Assembly: GCA_023415235.1 (NCBI GenBank)
Contig: JAEZLP010000070.1
Span: 1 to 24,529 of the forward strand
Source: Bacillota bacterium
Lineage (GTDB): Bacteria > Bacillota > Clostridia > Peptostreptococcales > Anaerovoracaceae
Direction of reading: 5' to 3'
Length of the DNA stretch: 24,529 bases
Below the pieces are notes generated by a model that did not search any database, was not told the origin of the DNA, and saw nothing but the letters and a program-made list of their open reading frames with translations. Numbering within the stretch: the first letter of the stretch is position 1; each line of letters begins with the position of its first letter. A program made the position numbers and the translations under genes. Of the stretch, positions 15,055-23,281 are shown one piece after another.

Positions 15055-15083
15055 TTGTAATATTTTTCAAAACCTGTTATCAT
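15055..15083 (+). promoter_or_regulatory. Sigma-A promoter of the ArgA-like gene
   Basis: TTGTAA (15055-15060), 17-bp spacer, TATCAT (15078-15083) with upstream TG (extended -10). The start is expected near 15090, about 33 bp before the ATG. It lies in very AT-rich DNA that could act as an UP element. Confidence 0.7.
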
Positions 15084-15122
15084 TATCTGAAATAAAATGT
15101 TGAAACAGGAAGGGGATAGGCT

Positions 15123-15590
15123 ATGGTTATCAGAAAGGCAAAATTATCCGACTCAGAAGCAATCCACAAGCTCGTGAATTATTATGCAAAAAGGGGATTG
15201 ATGCTTGCTCGTTCGAGAAGCTCGATCTATGAAAATATCAGGAACTATTCCGTTATGGATACAGACGGTGAAGTCATCGGCATCGGAGCTTTGTCAATCC
15301 TGTGGTCTGATCTAGCCGAAGTAAGAACCCTTGCTGTCAAGGAGAGCTTTTCCGGCCAGGGCGTCGGGAGAGATCTCGTAGAGCATTTTTTAGAGGAGGC
15401 AAAGGAGCTTGGTATTAAAAAGGTGTTTACCTTGACATACCAGACCGGCTTCTTTGAAAAATGCGGATTTAAAGTGATCAGCAAGGATCAGATGCCCCAT
15501 AAGATCTGGAAGGATTGCCTCAACTGTCCGAAATTTCCAAACTGCGACGAGGTTTTGATGGTCAAGGACCTCGGTCATAAAAAGAAATAA
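15123..15590 (+). CDS. GNAT acetyltransferase, ArgA-like (short N-acetylglutamate synthase type)
   Basis: A 155-residue cytoplasmic GNAT enzyme. The fold runs VIRKAKLSDSEAIHKLV (N-terminal helix), EVRTLAVKESFSGQGVGRDLV (acetyl-CoA loop, consensus V-x-x-x-x-RGxGxG-like), then FFEKCGFKVISKDQMPHKIW. The tail CLNCPKFPNC, with three Cys, is a feature I associate with short stand-alone N-acetylglutamate synthases (arginine biosynthesis, glutamate + acetyl-CoA). The strong ribosome site GGAAGGGG precedes ATG 15123. It is monocistronic, with its own promoter and terminator, and no other arginine-biosynthesis gene is nearby. Another GNAT substrate is possible. Confidence 0.8.
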   Translation: MVIRKAKLSDSEAIHKLVNYYAKRGLMLARSRSSIYENIRNYSVMDTDGEVIGIGALSILWSDLAEVRTLAVKESFSGQGVGRDLVEHFLEEAKELGIKKVFTLTYQTGFFEKCGFKVISKDQMPHKIWKDCLNCPKFPNCDEVLMVKDLGHKKK

Positions 15591-15597
15591 TACTGTT

Positions 15598-15630
15598 AAA
15601 AGTCTTCCTTAAGTTGGAGACTTTTTCTTT
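15598..15630 (+). terminator. Intrinsic terminator after the ArgA-like gene
   Basis: Stem AAAAGTCT (15598-15605) with AGACTTTT (15618-15625), extendable by a CC/GG pair past a bulge, then TTTCTTTT. It begins 7 bp after the stop codon. Confidence 0.85.
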
Positions 15631-15646
15631 TAGTATCCGTCTACAG

Positions 15647-15710
15647 CCCGCTTTCTGCGGGAGACGCCTATTCTATTTATGATTGTGGAACTGATATTCT
15701 ACGCCTATTC
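15647..15710. repeat. Small hairpin and a 10-bp direct repeat upstream of the AEC promoter
   Basis: CCCGC-TTTCT-GCGGG forms a hairpin at 15647-15661. ACGCCTATTC occurs at 15664-15673 and exactly again at 15701-15710, and TTGTG-AACTG follows each copy (15683 and 15715). This looks like a partial duplication of the promoter region. No gene is seen between 15631 and 15837. Confidence 0.5.
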
Positions 15711-15714
15711 CTTG

Positions 15715-15743
15715 TTGTGAAACTGTTAAGATTTGCTTATAAT
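15715..15743 (+). promoter_or_regulatory. Sigma-A promoter of the AEC carrier gene
   Basis: TTGTGA (15715-15720), 17-bp spacer, TATAAT (15738-15743), start near 15750. The leader is about 88 nt. The promoter lies over the 5' end of the longest open frame, which excludes starts upstream of it. Confidence 0.8.
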
Positions 15744-15837
15744 GGGTAGGAGTATTACTGTCTTACACAATATTTATTTTTGTTCAGAGCCTTTGCTGTT
15801 ATCACCTGGGTTATCTGACAATAAGAAAGGTATAAAA

Positions 15838-16770
15838 ATGACTGCTTTATTGGAAAAACTGCTCCCCGTACTGATCATCCTATTGATTGGATGGATTCTT
15901 CGCAGGAAAAGTATTATTTCCACGGGAACAATCGAAGAGCTGAAACAGCTCATCGTCAACGTTGCGCTGCCTTGTATTTTGTTTCTTTCTTTTTCAAAGA
16001 CCACCCTCGAGGCCCGGTATATTCTGATCGTAATCCTTGTGTTTGGATTGTGCCTGGTTCTGTACGGCATCGGTTTCCTGCTCCGGCGAAAGCGGCCCCG
16101 GGTATTCGATTCCATATTTACCCCCTGGTTCATGTCCGGATTTGAGTTCGGAATGATCGGAATAGGGCTCTTTGCGGCATTGTTCGGAGCCGAGAATCTT
16201 CCGTTGATCACTCTGATCGGCCTCGGTCATGAGTTCTTCGCATGGTTTGTTGCAATCCCCTATATCCAGTTCAAATACAGCGGTAGGTTCAACCTGGTGG
16301 AAACCCTGGTTAAATTCATAACCACCCCCGTCATTCTGGGGATTCTGGGAGGCCTCCTGGCCAATGTCACCGGCTTGTATGCTTTTCTGCAAACCGTGTT
16401 CTGGGGCAATGCGATCCTCAACACCATGACTACGGTTTCCAACATCTGTGTGCCTCTGATCCTGATGATCGTAGGCTATTCCCTGGTCATTGAAAAGAAC
16501 AACGCGGTCAAGGTGGCCGAATACATAGTGGCGAGACTGATTCCTGTTCTGGTTTTCGGCACGCTGACGCTGTATCTGATCCATCTGCTGGTGGGACCCT
16601 CCGATCCGCTGTTCAACATTGCATTTTATGCGTTCATTATCCTGCCGCCATCCTATCTGGTCCCGGTATTTGTAAAGGACAACGAGGAGGAACGGCATTT
16701 CTTCAGTCAGGCGGTGGTCTACTTTACGCTGGTGTCCTTCGCCGGATATATTGTGCTTATGGCGCTGTAG
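15838..16770 (+). CDS. AEC-family (auxin efflux carrier-like) membrane transporter
   Basis: A 310-residue inner-membrane carrier of about 10 hydrophobic segments in the bile/arsenite/riboflavin transporter superfamily. The N-terminus (LEKLLPVLIILLIGWILRRKSII, then LKQLIVNVALPCILFLSF) is the classic AEC opening with its conserved N-x-x-L-P kink. The second half begins at about residue 155 and ends PPSYLVPVFVKDNEEERHFFSQAVVYFTLVSF, again typical. ATG 15838 follows AGAAAGG at normal spacing; the longer frame starting at 15733 would begin before its own promoter's -10. Prokaryotic members move malate and other carboxylates or amino acids; the substrate here is unknown. It is monocistronic. Confidence 0.9.
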   Translation: MTALLEKLLPVLIILLIGWILRRKSIISTGTIEELKQLIVNVALPCILFLSFSKTTLEARYILIVILVFGLCLVLYGIGFLLRRKRPRVFDSIFTPWFMSGFEFGMIGIGLFAALFGAENLPLITLIGLGHEFFAWFVAIPYIQFKYSGRFNLVETLVKFITTPVILGILGGLLANVTGLYAFLQTVFWGNAILNTMTTVSNICVPLILMIVGYSLVIEKNNAVKVAEYIVARLIPVLVFGTLTLYLIHLLVGPSDPLFNIAFYAFIILPPSYLVPVFVKDNEEERHFFSQAVVYFTLVSFAGYIVLMAL

Positions 16771-16786
16771 CGCCAAGGATATGAAA

Positions 16787-16822
16787 AAGCCGCCGAAACA
16801 AAATTGCTTGTTCCGGCGGCTT
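16787..16822. terminator. Bidirectional intrinsic terminator between AEC and comFB genes
   Basis: A 15-bp stem with one mismatch, AAGCCGCCGAAACAA (16787-16801) against TTGTTCCGGCGGCTT (16808-16822), 6-nt loop. On minus it is followed by TTTTTC, giving a strong end for the comFB transcript; on plus by TTATTATTATT for the AEC transcript. Confidence 0.9.
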
Positions 16823-16839
16823 ATTATTATTTAGTATTT

Positions 16840-17199
16840 CTATTCCTCGTGGAGCGGAGACGCTTTAACGGTGAGGCAAGCTCTCATCAGGGCGATTTCC
16901 ACGTCCGTTTCAAACTGTCGTTTATAAGCCTCCAATTGTACAAACTGCCTTCCGGCGTCAGTCGAGACATATTTTGTGGGCAAGGAGTTCAGCGCAATAG
17001 CCAATACATCGCAGATGCATTTGGAACAGGTGCACATCTCCATTCTGTCCATAATCTCTAAAACATCTTCATGCGCTATGGTCTCCACCACATTCATTAC
17101 CCGGTATTTCTGTCCTGCCAGCGCCTTTTCCAGATTCCGTTCCTGACGCGGTGAGAGCTTGGTTGTTGCAGTACTGCATTCGCTGCCATTCTGTGACAT
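16840..17199 (-). CDS. comFB: ComFB-domain protein
   Basis: A small 119-residue cytoplasmic protein. The ComFB signature is clear: a Cys cluster CTCSKCICD (Cys 56, 58, 61, 63), probably zinc-binding, followed directly by VLAIALNSLPTKYVSTDAGR. The N-terminal 30 residues are polar, and the part after residue 85 is helical. ATG 17199 is preceded by AGGTGG. The family takes its name from the second gene of the B. subtilis comF competence operon; cyanobacterial members are reported to bind cyclic di-nucleotides. Here it is an orphan, with its own promoter and terminator and no comFA or comFC beside it, which favours a signalling role over DNA uptake. Confidence 0.85.
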   Translation of the reverse strand: MSQNGSECSTATTKLSPRQERNLEKALAGQKYRVMNVVETIAHEDVLEIMDRMEMCTCSKCICDVLAIALNSLPTKYVSTDAGRQFVQLEAYKRQFETDVEIALMRACLTVKASPLHEE

Positions 17200-17326
17200 C
17201 GTTTCACCACCTATCTTTTTTTAACCTGTTTTTTCGTTATTGACCGTTCTTTTTCTGTTTCATCGTCAAATATTGGCTCGGCTTGAAAGAGAGACGTTGA
17301 CAGAAGCATTGGCTCTCGCTTCCTTC

Positions 17327-17355
17327 ATTATAATTCATAATTGAAATAAATACAA
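17327..17355 (-). promoter_or_regulatory. Sigma-A promoter of comFB
   Basis: On minus, TTGTAT (17355-17350), 17-bp spacer, TATAAT (17332-17327). The start near 17320 gives a leader of about 120 nt before comFB. No riboswitch is recognised in it. Confidence 0.75.
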
Positions 17356-17378
17356 TCGGTACTGCCTCATTCCGGGCA

Positions 17379-17407
17379 TTGATTCGGAGGCGGAACGGGA
17401 ATATAAT
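17379..17407 (+). promoter_or_regulatory. Sigma-A promoter of the threonine aldolase gene
   Basis: TTGATT (17379-17384), 17-bp spacer, TATAAT (17402-17407), start near 17414. It is divergent from the comFB promoter, with only about 23 bp between the -35 boxes, so the two may share regulation. Confidence 0.78.
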
Positions 17408-17459
17408 TGTAGAATACAATCCATTTGCCGAAACGGAACTAAGGAAAGGAAGAATGCAC

Positions 17460-18497
17460 ATGAGATATATCGATTTGAGAAGCGATACCGTAACACAACC
17501 GACGCAGGCTATGCGCGATGCGATGTACACTGCGGCAGTGGGGGATGATGTTTACCAAGACGATCCTACCGTAAATGAGCTGGAAGCGTTGGCCGCGGAA
17601 ATGCTTGGAAAGGAAGCCGCCTTGTTTGTTCCATCCGGTACCATGGGCAATCAGCTTGGTCTGATGAGCCAGACCAGCCGTGGAGACGAAGTCATCGTCA
17701 GTGCAGATTGCCATATTTTTATGCATGAGGTGGGCGCCGCAGCCGTTTTATCCGGTGTGAATCTCCGGCAGCTGTCGTTCCATAACGGAATTTACGATCC
17801 GGTACGCATCGAAAAGGCCATCCGTCCCGACGATATCCATGAACCTCCTACCGTACTGATTTGTATGGAAAACGCTCTTGCCAACGGCAGGATCGTTCCG
17901 GCCAGCATCATGGAAGAGGTCTATCATCTCGCCCGAAAATATGGTATACGCGTTCACTTGGACGGAGCAAGAGTATTCAATGCGGCCGCTGCGCTGGATG
18001 TAGATGTAAAAGAAATTACAAAATATTGCAACACAGTATCCTGTTGTCTGTCAAAGGGACTCTGCGCGCCGGTGGGCTCCGTGCTGGCAGGCGATGCGAA
18101 AACAATTGCCAAGGCGAGAAAATACCGCAAGATGCTGGGAGGCGGCATGCGACAGTGCGGTTTTCTGGCCGCTGCAGCGAAGCTCTCCCTGACGGAAATG
18201 TCCAAGAGACTGAAGGATGACCATGAAAATGCCAAATATATGGCAAAAAGGCTCCTGGAACTGAAGGGCGTAACCCTTGATCCGGATTCGGTCCAGATCA
18301 ATATGGTGTTCTTCAAGCTGGACCGGCCGGCGGAAATCATAAACAGCCTGCCTGACAAAATGCTGGAGAGAGGGATCAAGATCAACGGCGAGGAGCTGGG
18401 AGAATTCCGGTTTGTCACATCCAACGATGTTTCCCGAGAAGATATCGACTATGCTGTTTCCGTCTTTTCGGAGTTAATCGGGCCCGAATCAGATTGA
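17460..18497 (+). CDS. ltaE: Low-specificity L-threonine aldolase (PLP enzyme)
   Basis: A 345-residue cytoplasmic fold-type I PLP enzyme that cleaves L-threonine or L-allo-threonine to glycine and acetaldehyde. The N-terminus is diagnostic (MRYIDLRSDTVTQPTQAMRDAM, then GDDVYQDDPTVNELE). Further family motifs: FVPSGTMGNQ (phosphate site), the stacking His in FMHEVGAAA, VHLDGARVFNAA (Asp to pyridine N), and the PLP lysine in CCLSKGLCAPVGSV near residue 200. Starts at 17454 (MHMRYID) and 17460 are both near AAGGAAAGGA; 17460 gives the usual family N-terminus. Its 3' end overlaps the convergent arginase pseudogene by 9 bp. The product glycine fits the amino-acid catabolic setting. Confidence 0.93.
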   Translation: MRYIDLRSDTVTQPTQAMRDAMYTAAVGDDVYQDDPTVNELEALAAEMLGKEAALFVPSGTMGNQLGLMSQTSRGDEVIVSADCHIFMHEVGAAAVLSGVNLRQLSFHNGIYDPVRIEKAIRPDDIHEPPTVLICMENALANGRIVPASIMEEVYHLARKYGIRVHLDGARVFNAAAALDVDVKEITKYCNTVSCCLSKGLCAPVGSVLAGDAKTIAKARKYRKMLGGGMRQCGFLAAAAKLSLTEMSKRLKDDHENAKYMAKRLLELKGVTLDPDSVQINMVFFKLDRPAEIINSLPDKMLERGIKINGEELGEFRFVTSNDVSREDIDYAVSVFSELIGPESD

Positions 18498-19020
18498 GAC
18501 TCCCAATTCTACGATATCGGCTAATATCTTTATTCTGTCATTTCCGGAACCGGTGTACTCCAGTAGACTCATTCCGCGATATCAAATTCGGAATTCAGTC
18601 TCCTAAGCAGCATACACAGCGTTCCGGCCTTCAATCCGGACGGGGACGGCACCATGACATATGGGAAGTCGTTCCGGTCCAGAATATCCAGGTCGAGACC
18701 GTCAAGTCTCCGCCTAGCCTTCTGTTCAGATAGGATACGATTGGTATCTCTGCATCGCAGCCTCCTCCTACCAGAAAGATCCGTTCCGGATTCTCTGCGG
18801 AGACTGCCTCCTTTGCTTCCTGCAACTGCCGAAGAAGTATGGAATACCCAAGAATATTGTTCTCAATTGTTTTGTTTTCGCCCCTGTCGACTTTTATTTC
18901 GCGGAAGTCATATCCCTTCAGATATTTTTCCTTGATTTCCATGGCGCCTATTAGCAATTCATCCGTTTTCCCCGATCCCTGCCACTGAGGGAAAAATAAA
19001 TTCATATGCTTTCTTTCCAT
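18489..19020 (-). pseudogene. Arginase/agmatinase-family pseudogene with internal deletion and frameshift
   Basis: Three pieces of one arginase-like protein lie in three frames. Piece A (19020 to about 18698) gives MNLFFPQWQGSG to VGGGCDAEIPIVSYLNRRLGGDLTV. Piece B (18700-18569) gives GLDLDILDRNDFPYVMVPSPSGLK to FDIAE, then stops. Piece C (18575-18489) gives GMSLLEYTGSGNDRIKILAD to LGVSI, the usual family C-terminus. Between A and B the first metal motif (W-x-DAH-x-D) and roughly 90-110 residues are missing; between B and C one base appears lost. Piece A retains a good ribosome site (AGGAGG) 18 bp after the XylF-like stop, and its 129-residue product would end in unrelated residues. It cannot be an active ureohydrolase. 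Confidence 0.88.
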
Positions 19021-19038
19021 ATTATCCTCCTCACTGCT

Positions 19039-20139
19039 TCACTGCTGTACAGGCCATTCTTCCTTTGGAATGTTCATATACACGTCCTCCATCCGGTGGA
19101 ACTTATCCTTGATGATGGTATTCATCATATTTTCCTTTGTGACCTGAATCGGATCGATCTTATAGAAGGGCACGTTGTATTTGCCGTCGTTGATGGTGGA
19201 ATTTGCCTGGACTGTCCCGCCCCTGGCCAGCTCCACCGCGAATTCCGCTCCTTTTGTTGCTTCAATATCGATGGGCTTGTAGATGGTGGCATACTGAGTT
19301 CCTTCCACCACTCGCTGGCAGCCGTCAAGATCCGCATCATGACCCACTACGGTCACAGACCCCGCAAGGCGTTTTTCGGTCAGAACATGAATCACGGCGC
19401 TGGCAAGGGTATCGTTTCCGGCTATGATTGCATCGATCTTTGTTTCGTCATCCATTGTTTTCTGCATATAGGCAAGGGCATTTTCATACAGCCAGTCGTC
19501 AACCCAGGTTTCGTCCACCAGATTGATGGTGCCGTCCTGGATGCCTTTTCTGAGCACGCTCAGATACCCCTCCCGGAACATGGAGGAATTGTTGTCACCT
19601 TCGGACCCGTTCAAAAGCAGATAATTCCCCGCCGGAGCCTGACTAATTGCAGCCTGCCCCATAAGCTCGCCGACCTTGATGTTGTCAAAGGAGATGTAAA
19701 GGTCCACATCGGCGTTCTTCACCAATCTGTCGTATGAGATTACTTTGACGCCCCGGTCCTTGGCCTTTTTCACCATGCTCGCTGCGGAAACCGCATCATG
19801 GGGAACCAGCACCAATACATCTATGCCCTGATCCAGCAAATACTGGACCTGCTTTTCCTGTTCTCTGCTGTCGCTGTAGGCGATTTGGAGGATCACCTCC
19901 GCCCCGAGCTCCTTGGCCTTGGCTACAAAAATATCCCTGTCCCGGAGCCAGCGTTCATGAACCAGGGTGTCCATCGCAAAACCGATCACAATCTGGTCCG
20001 AATTCTCCTTCGGTTCTGCGGAATCCATAGTTTCCCCGGTGGGATTTCCGCAGCCGGTCAATAGGGACACGGTTAAGAGCAGCGCCAAGATAGTATACAG
20101 CAGCTTTTTCACATGCTTTCCATCCCTCTTCCCGTTCAT
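19039..20139 (-). CDS. Sugar ABC transporter substrate-binding lipoprotein (XylF-like)
   Basis: A 366-residue extracytoplasmic binding protein. The lipoprotein signal runs KKLLYTILALLLTVSLLTGC, with the lipobox Cys near 30. The mature protein is a type-I (ribose/galactose/xylose) fold: VIGFAMDTLVHERWLRDRDIF opens it, with the two lobes joined around DNIKVGELMGQA, and IIAGNDTLASAVIHVL and VVGHDADLDGCQRVVEG in the second lobe, close to D-xylose-binding XylF. ATG 20139 has GGAAGG upstream. It follows the response regulator by 17 bp, in the same operon as a XylFII-LytS-YesN-like sensor. No ATPase or permease gene follows, so it either feeds a distant transporter or is left over. Confidence 0.88.
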   Translation of the reverse strand: MNGKRDGKHVKKLLYTILALLLTVSLLTGCGNPTGETMDSAEPKENSDQIVIGFAMDTLVHERWLRDRDIFVAKAKELGAEVILQIAYSDSREQEKQVQYLLDQGIDVLVLVPHDAVSAASMVKKAKDRGVKVISYDRLVKNADVDLYISFDNIKVGELMGQAAISQAPAGNYLLLNGSEGDNNSSMFREGYLSVLRKGIQDGTINLVDETWVDDWLYENALAYMQKTMDDETKIDAIIAGNDTLASAVIHVLTEKRLAGSVTVVGHDADLDGCQRVVEGTQYATIYKPIDIEATKGAEFAVELARGGTVQANSTINDGKYNVPFYKIDPIQVTKENMMNTIIKDKFHRMEDVYMNIPKEEWPVQQ

Positions 20140-20156
20140 ATCCGTACCCTTCCTTT

Positions 20157-21773
20157 CTATTCCTGAATTTTTCTCTTCAGAAACTCTTCCTTGTATTCCG
20201 TGGGGGTCAATCCTACGATTTTCTTGAATGTTCTGCTGAAATAATTGGGATCGCTGTACCCGATGCTGTAGCAGATCTCCTTGATGCTCATTTCGTCGCC
20301 TTCCAGCAGGCTCTTGGCAATCCGGATCCGGATGCCGGTCATATAGTCGATGAAGTTCTCCCCTGTTTCCTCCTTGAACAGCTTGCTCAGGTATTGAGGG
20401 CTTACATTGATCTCTTTTGCCACATCCTCCAGGGTTATGGATTTTCCAAAGTTGGCTTTTATGTATTCCTTTGCCCGTTTGGTCAAGCCTCCAACCTTGT
20501 AATCACGGTAGGAATTGATCTGGACAATTACGTTTTCCAGCCTTTTTCTGCACCAGATTCTCAGCTCCTCCAGATCGCTGATGGACAGCATTTCTTCCAG
20601 GAAGCCGTCCCCCGACATATCGCCGCCGGGCTCGTACTCCCAGGAGAGATGATTGATGAGAAACATGATTTCAAGAAGCTTGTTTTTCATTTTCAAGGGC
20701 TGATTCTCATACTCACGGGCAAGCCAGTCGAAAATGCAGTCGAATGCGTTGACGCTTTCCGTGACATCTCCCGCCGAAACCTTCTGCAGCAGGAGCTTTT
20801 CCTTGTATTCCGGATATTCCGTACCCACCTCGGAGGTTTTTGCGGTAATGTCCATAAAGTGCATAATGCCGTTTCCCTGAAGGTAGCGCAGTGCCTTGAG
20901 GGATTCCTCGTAGGAGGCCGCCAGCATATCAAACCGTCTGTATATTTTCCCGATTCCGATTCTTAGCCCGCAGTTCAGCTTTTCAGACAGCTTATGGAGC
21001 ATGTTTTCCGCAAGGGATACCGCTTCCAGGCGGCAGGCAAACTCATTGGTTTTCGGGTTGGCCGGCACCACCACGACGATACGGTTGAGCATTACGGGCC
21101 CTATGATGCATTTGCACAGGGCTTTTACCGTTTCGGTGAAACAGGGATAGAACTGCTGGCTCTGAATGCTGTAGCCGATCTTGTTTTCAGCCGGCCTGCC
21201 GGTTCGGTCATCTGCAAATTCTACCGTAATGATATAGCCACCGTCCTCCTTGATGTCGAAAAGTCGTTTATAGTCAAACAGCTCCTTGCTGTTGTCGTCA
21301 AATAACAGTAGAGAATAGACAAAGCCGTTTTCCATAATCGGCCCTGCGCATTTCAGTTTTTCCTTGAGCTCTTGTTCCTGCTGCTGTTTCTCCCTCTCTG
21401 CTTTGATCTTTCCGATGGCCTTATTGACGACTTCTACCACCTTGGTCCGGTTCACCGGCTTCAACAGGTATTCCATCACATCCAGATTGACCGCTTCCCG
21501 GGCAAACTCGAACTGGTCGAAGGCCGTCAGTACGATAATCTGGACATCATTTTGACGTTTTCTGATTTCCCTGATTGCTTCTATCCCGTTGATTCCGGGC
21601 ATGCGGATGTCCATAAAAAGGATGTCCGGTACATACTCCGCCGCATTTTCTATGGCCTCTCTTCCCGATCTGGCCGTTGAAACAATTTCCACATTGGTGA
21701 AGCTCTTCTCAATGATAAATCGTAAGGAGTCAATCGCGACCTTTTCATCATCGGCAATCATTACTTTATACAT
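20157..21773 (-). CDS. YesN-type response regulator with AraC helix-turn-helix
   Basis: A 538-residue cytoplasmic regulator. The receiver domain (residues 1-120) has the acidic pair Asp 8-9, phosphoacceptor Asp 55 (LFMDIRMPG), Thr 82 and Lys 104 (YLLKPV). A long linker follows (about 130-430), predicted mainly helical and of no recognised fold. The AraC-type DNA-binding domain lies at the C-terminus (SITLEDVAKEINVSPQYLSKLFKEETGENF, then IKEICYSIGYSDPNYFSRTFKKIVGLTP). Its ATG overlaps the kinase stop by one base (TAATG), indicating coupled translation. Its likely target, by analogy with the clostridial xylose system, is the xylF-like gene or a transporter elsewhere. Confidence 0.95.
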   Translation of the reverse strand: MYKVMIADDEKVAIDSLRFIIEKSFTNVEIVSTARSGREAIENAAEYVPDILFMDIRMPGINGIEAIREIRKRQNDVQIIVLTAFDQFEFAREAVNLDVMEYLLKPVNRTKVVEVVNKAIGKIKAEREKQQQEQELKEKLKCAGPIMENGFVYSLLLFDDNSKELFDYKRLFDIKEDGGYIITVEFADDRTGRPAENKIGYSIQSQQFYPCFTETVKALCKCIIGPVMLNRIVVVVPANPKTNEFACRLEAVSLAENMLHKLSEKLNCGLRIGIGKIYRRFDMLAASYEESLKALRYLQGNGIMHFMDITAKTSEVGTEYPEYKEKLLLQKVSAGDVTESVNAFDCIFDWLAREYENQPLKMKNKLLEIMFLINHLSWEYEPGGDMSGDGFLEEMLSISDLEELRIWCRKRLENVIVQINSYRDYKVGGLTKRAKEYIKANFGKSITLEDVAKEINVSPQYLSKLFKEETGENFIDYMTGIRIRIAKSLLEGDEMSIKEICYSIGYSDPNYFSRTFKKIVGLTPTEYKEEFLKRKIQE

Positions 21774-23281
21774 TATCGTTCCTCCTCTGCCGGTATGTGA
21801 AGCACAACCTCGGTACCCTCTCCCGGCCGGCTATGGACTTCCAGGATGTTTTCCCTTGAATAAAAGATTCTTAATCGACTGATGATGTTATTTAAGCCGA
21901 TTCCGTTGGTATGTCCCTCATGCCTGCCGCCCGGCCGTGGCGTCTCAATCGTGTCTCCGCTCAGAATCTCCCGCACCTTTTCCGGATTCATTCCCTTGCC
22001 GTTATCCTGAATGGAAATCTCCGCCTCACCGTCCCGGCTTCGAGCGATAAGACAGATCCTCCCTTGGGCCTCCATATCGCTGATGCCGTGGATATACGCA
22101 TTTTCCACGATGGGCTGAAGGATCATGCATGGAATTTTCAGATCCAGGATTCCCTCATCCTTTTCCATGACAAATTCGATCTTGTCCGCAAACCGTTCGT
22201 TGAGAAGATGCATATAATTCTCTACGTTGCGGATCTCGTCTCCCAGGGTAACCGGTTTATCCAGGTTTCTCATATTATAGCGGAAAAGCTCCGCGGCATT
22301 TTCAATAAAGGTGCAGGCCCGGTCCGCCCCCTCCATCATGGCCAGCTGGGCGCCGGCGTTTAAAGTATTGAAAAGAAAGTGGGGATTGATCTGGGATTGA
22401 AGCGCATGGAGCTCCGCTTCCCTCAGGTTGGTTTTCATGATCAGGTTTTCCATTTCTTTTTCCTGAAGTTTTCTTTCCAGAACCACTTTTTCGTTGATCT
22501 CATTGATATATTCCCGTATGCTTGCCGTCATCCGGTTGAAGGCTTCCGCCATGATGCCGATCTCGTCATTTGAAGTGACCAGTACGCTGGGCACGTTGAA
22601 ATTGCCGTGGGTAATCTCGTCGGCTGCTCTGGAGAGCTCGAAAATCGGCTTGGTAATCTTGTAGGCAAACCAGAGAATAAGTACGATGGTCAGAACAAGA
22701 ATCGCGGAAAGGACTCCGATATTCAAGGCCTGTACCATCTGGATGCTCTTTCTGATTGAGGTATACCTGTCTGTATTCTGGTAAAACATGGTGTTGTTGA
22801 GCTTCTGGATGTATTCGGCTATGTACTCGCGGATTTTGGCGCTTTCTTCATAATGCTTCAGATAGGGATCCACCATTCGGGCTCTTCTTGCGGAGACTGC
22901 CGCATCGGTTTCGTTGAGATAGTTTGAAATCATATTCCGGATATCGTTCATGACCAGAATGTTGTCCATGCTGGAATTGTTGATATGGATTGCATTGGCC
23001 TGTTCCCAGAGGTCATGGGAATACCGGTAATAGTCATCCAGGTTTTTGGAATGCTTCGTCTCAAGATAGTTTTCATAGGCGTAGTGAAGCTGTTCCAATG
23101 TATTGTTCAGTTGATTGAGCTCTACATTCAGCGCGAAGGCTGAGCTCATCCTGTTCATAAGTACGGAAATGCTGTAGTAGGGATAGACATTCAGGGCGCT
23201 CATGATTACGATGATCACCATAAAGTAGAGGATCAGTCTCTTTTTCAGGCTGTTCTTTCTCCATAGCTGAAACCTAGTCAT
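21773..23281 (-). CDS. YesM/LytS-type sensor histidine kinase
   Basis: A 502-residue membrane kinase. TM1 is near residues 14-36 and TM2 near 188-210, enclosing a largely helical extracytoplasmic domain of about 150 residues. A HAMP domain (KITKPIFELSRAADEITHGNF) and a coiled coil follow. The His_kinase domain carries QINPHFLFNTLNAG (phosphoacceptor His near 315), and the ATPase domain has QDNGKGM and GIGLNNIISRL. The ATG at 23281 is chosen: it overlaps the upstream stop by 8 bp (ATGACTAG), whereas the ATG at 23317 lacks a ribosome site. The small sensor domain suggests it reads sugar through the membrane-anchored binding protein encoded upstream. Confidence 0.93.
   Translation of the reverse strand: MTRFQLWRKNSLKKRLILYFMVIIVIMSALNVYPYYSISVLMNRMSSAFALNVELNQLNNTLEQLHYAYENYLETKHSKNLDDYYRYSHDLWEQANAIHINNSSMDNILVMNDIRNMISNYLNETDAAVSARRARMVDPYLKHYEESAKIREYIAEYIQKLNNTMFYQNTDRYTSIRKSIQMVQALNIGVLSAILVLTIVLILWFAYKITKPIFELSRAADEITHGNFNVPSVLVTSNDEIGIMAEAFNRMTASIREYINEINEKVVLERKLQEKEMENLIMKTNLREAELHALQSQINPHFLFNTLNAGAQLAMMEGADRACTFIENAAELFRYNMRNLDKPVTLGDEIRNVENYMHLLNERFADKIEFVMEKDEGILDLKIPCMILQPIVENAYIHGISDMEAQGRICLIARSRDGEAEISIQDNGKGMNPEKVREILSGDTIETPRPGGRHEGHTNGIGLNNIISRLRIFYSRENILEVHSRPGEGTEVVLHIPAEEER

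Noticed and set aside
15994..16776. 260-codon minus-strand frame opposite the AEC carrier
   Set aside because: Its composition is rich in Gln, Asp and His, the usual mirror of a hydrophobic membrane protein, and nothing supports expression.
17297..17334. Plus-strand TTGACA (17297) with TATAAT (17329) as a promoter
   Set aside because: The spacer is 26 bp, far from 17; the TATAAT is shared with the well-spaced minus-strand comFB promoter.
18631..19020. 129-codon frame as an intact short arginase-like gene
   Set aside because: Its last 21 residues are out of frame with the family, the metal-binding DAHxD region is missing, and the true C-terminal half is found in two other frames just downstream.
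22589..22606. GGCACG followed by TTGC within the histidine kinase gene
   Set aside because: The GG-to-GC distance is 14 bp rather than 12, and it is inside coding sequence.
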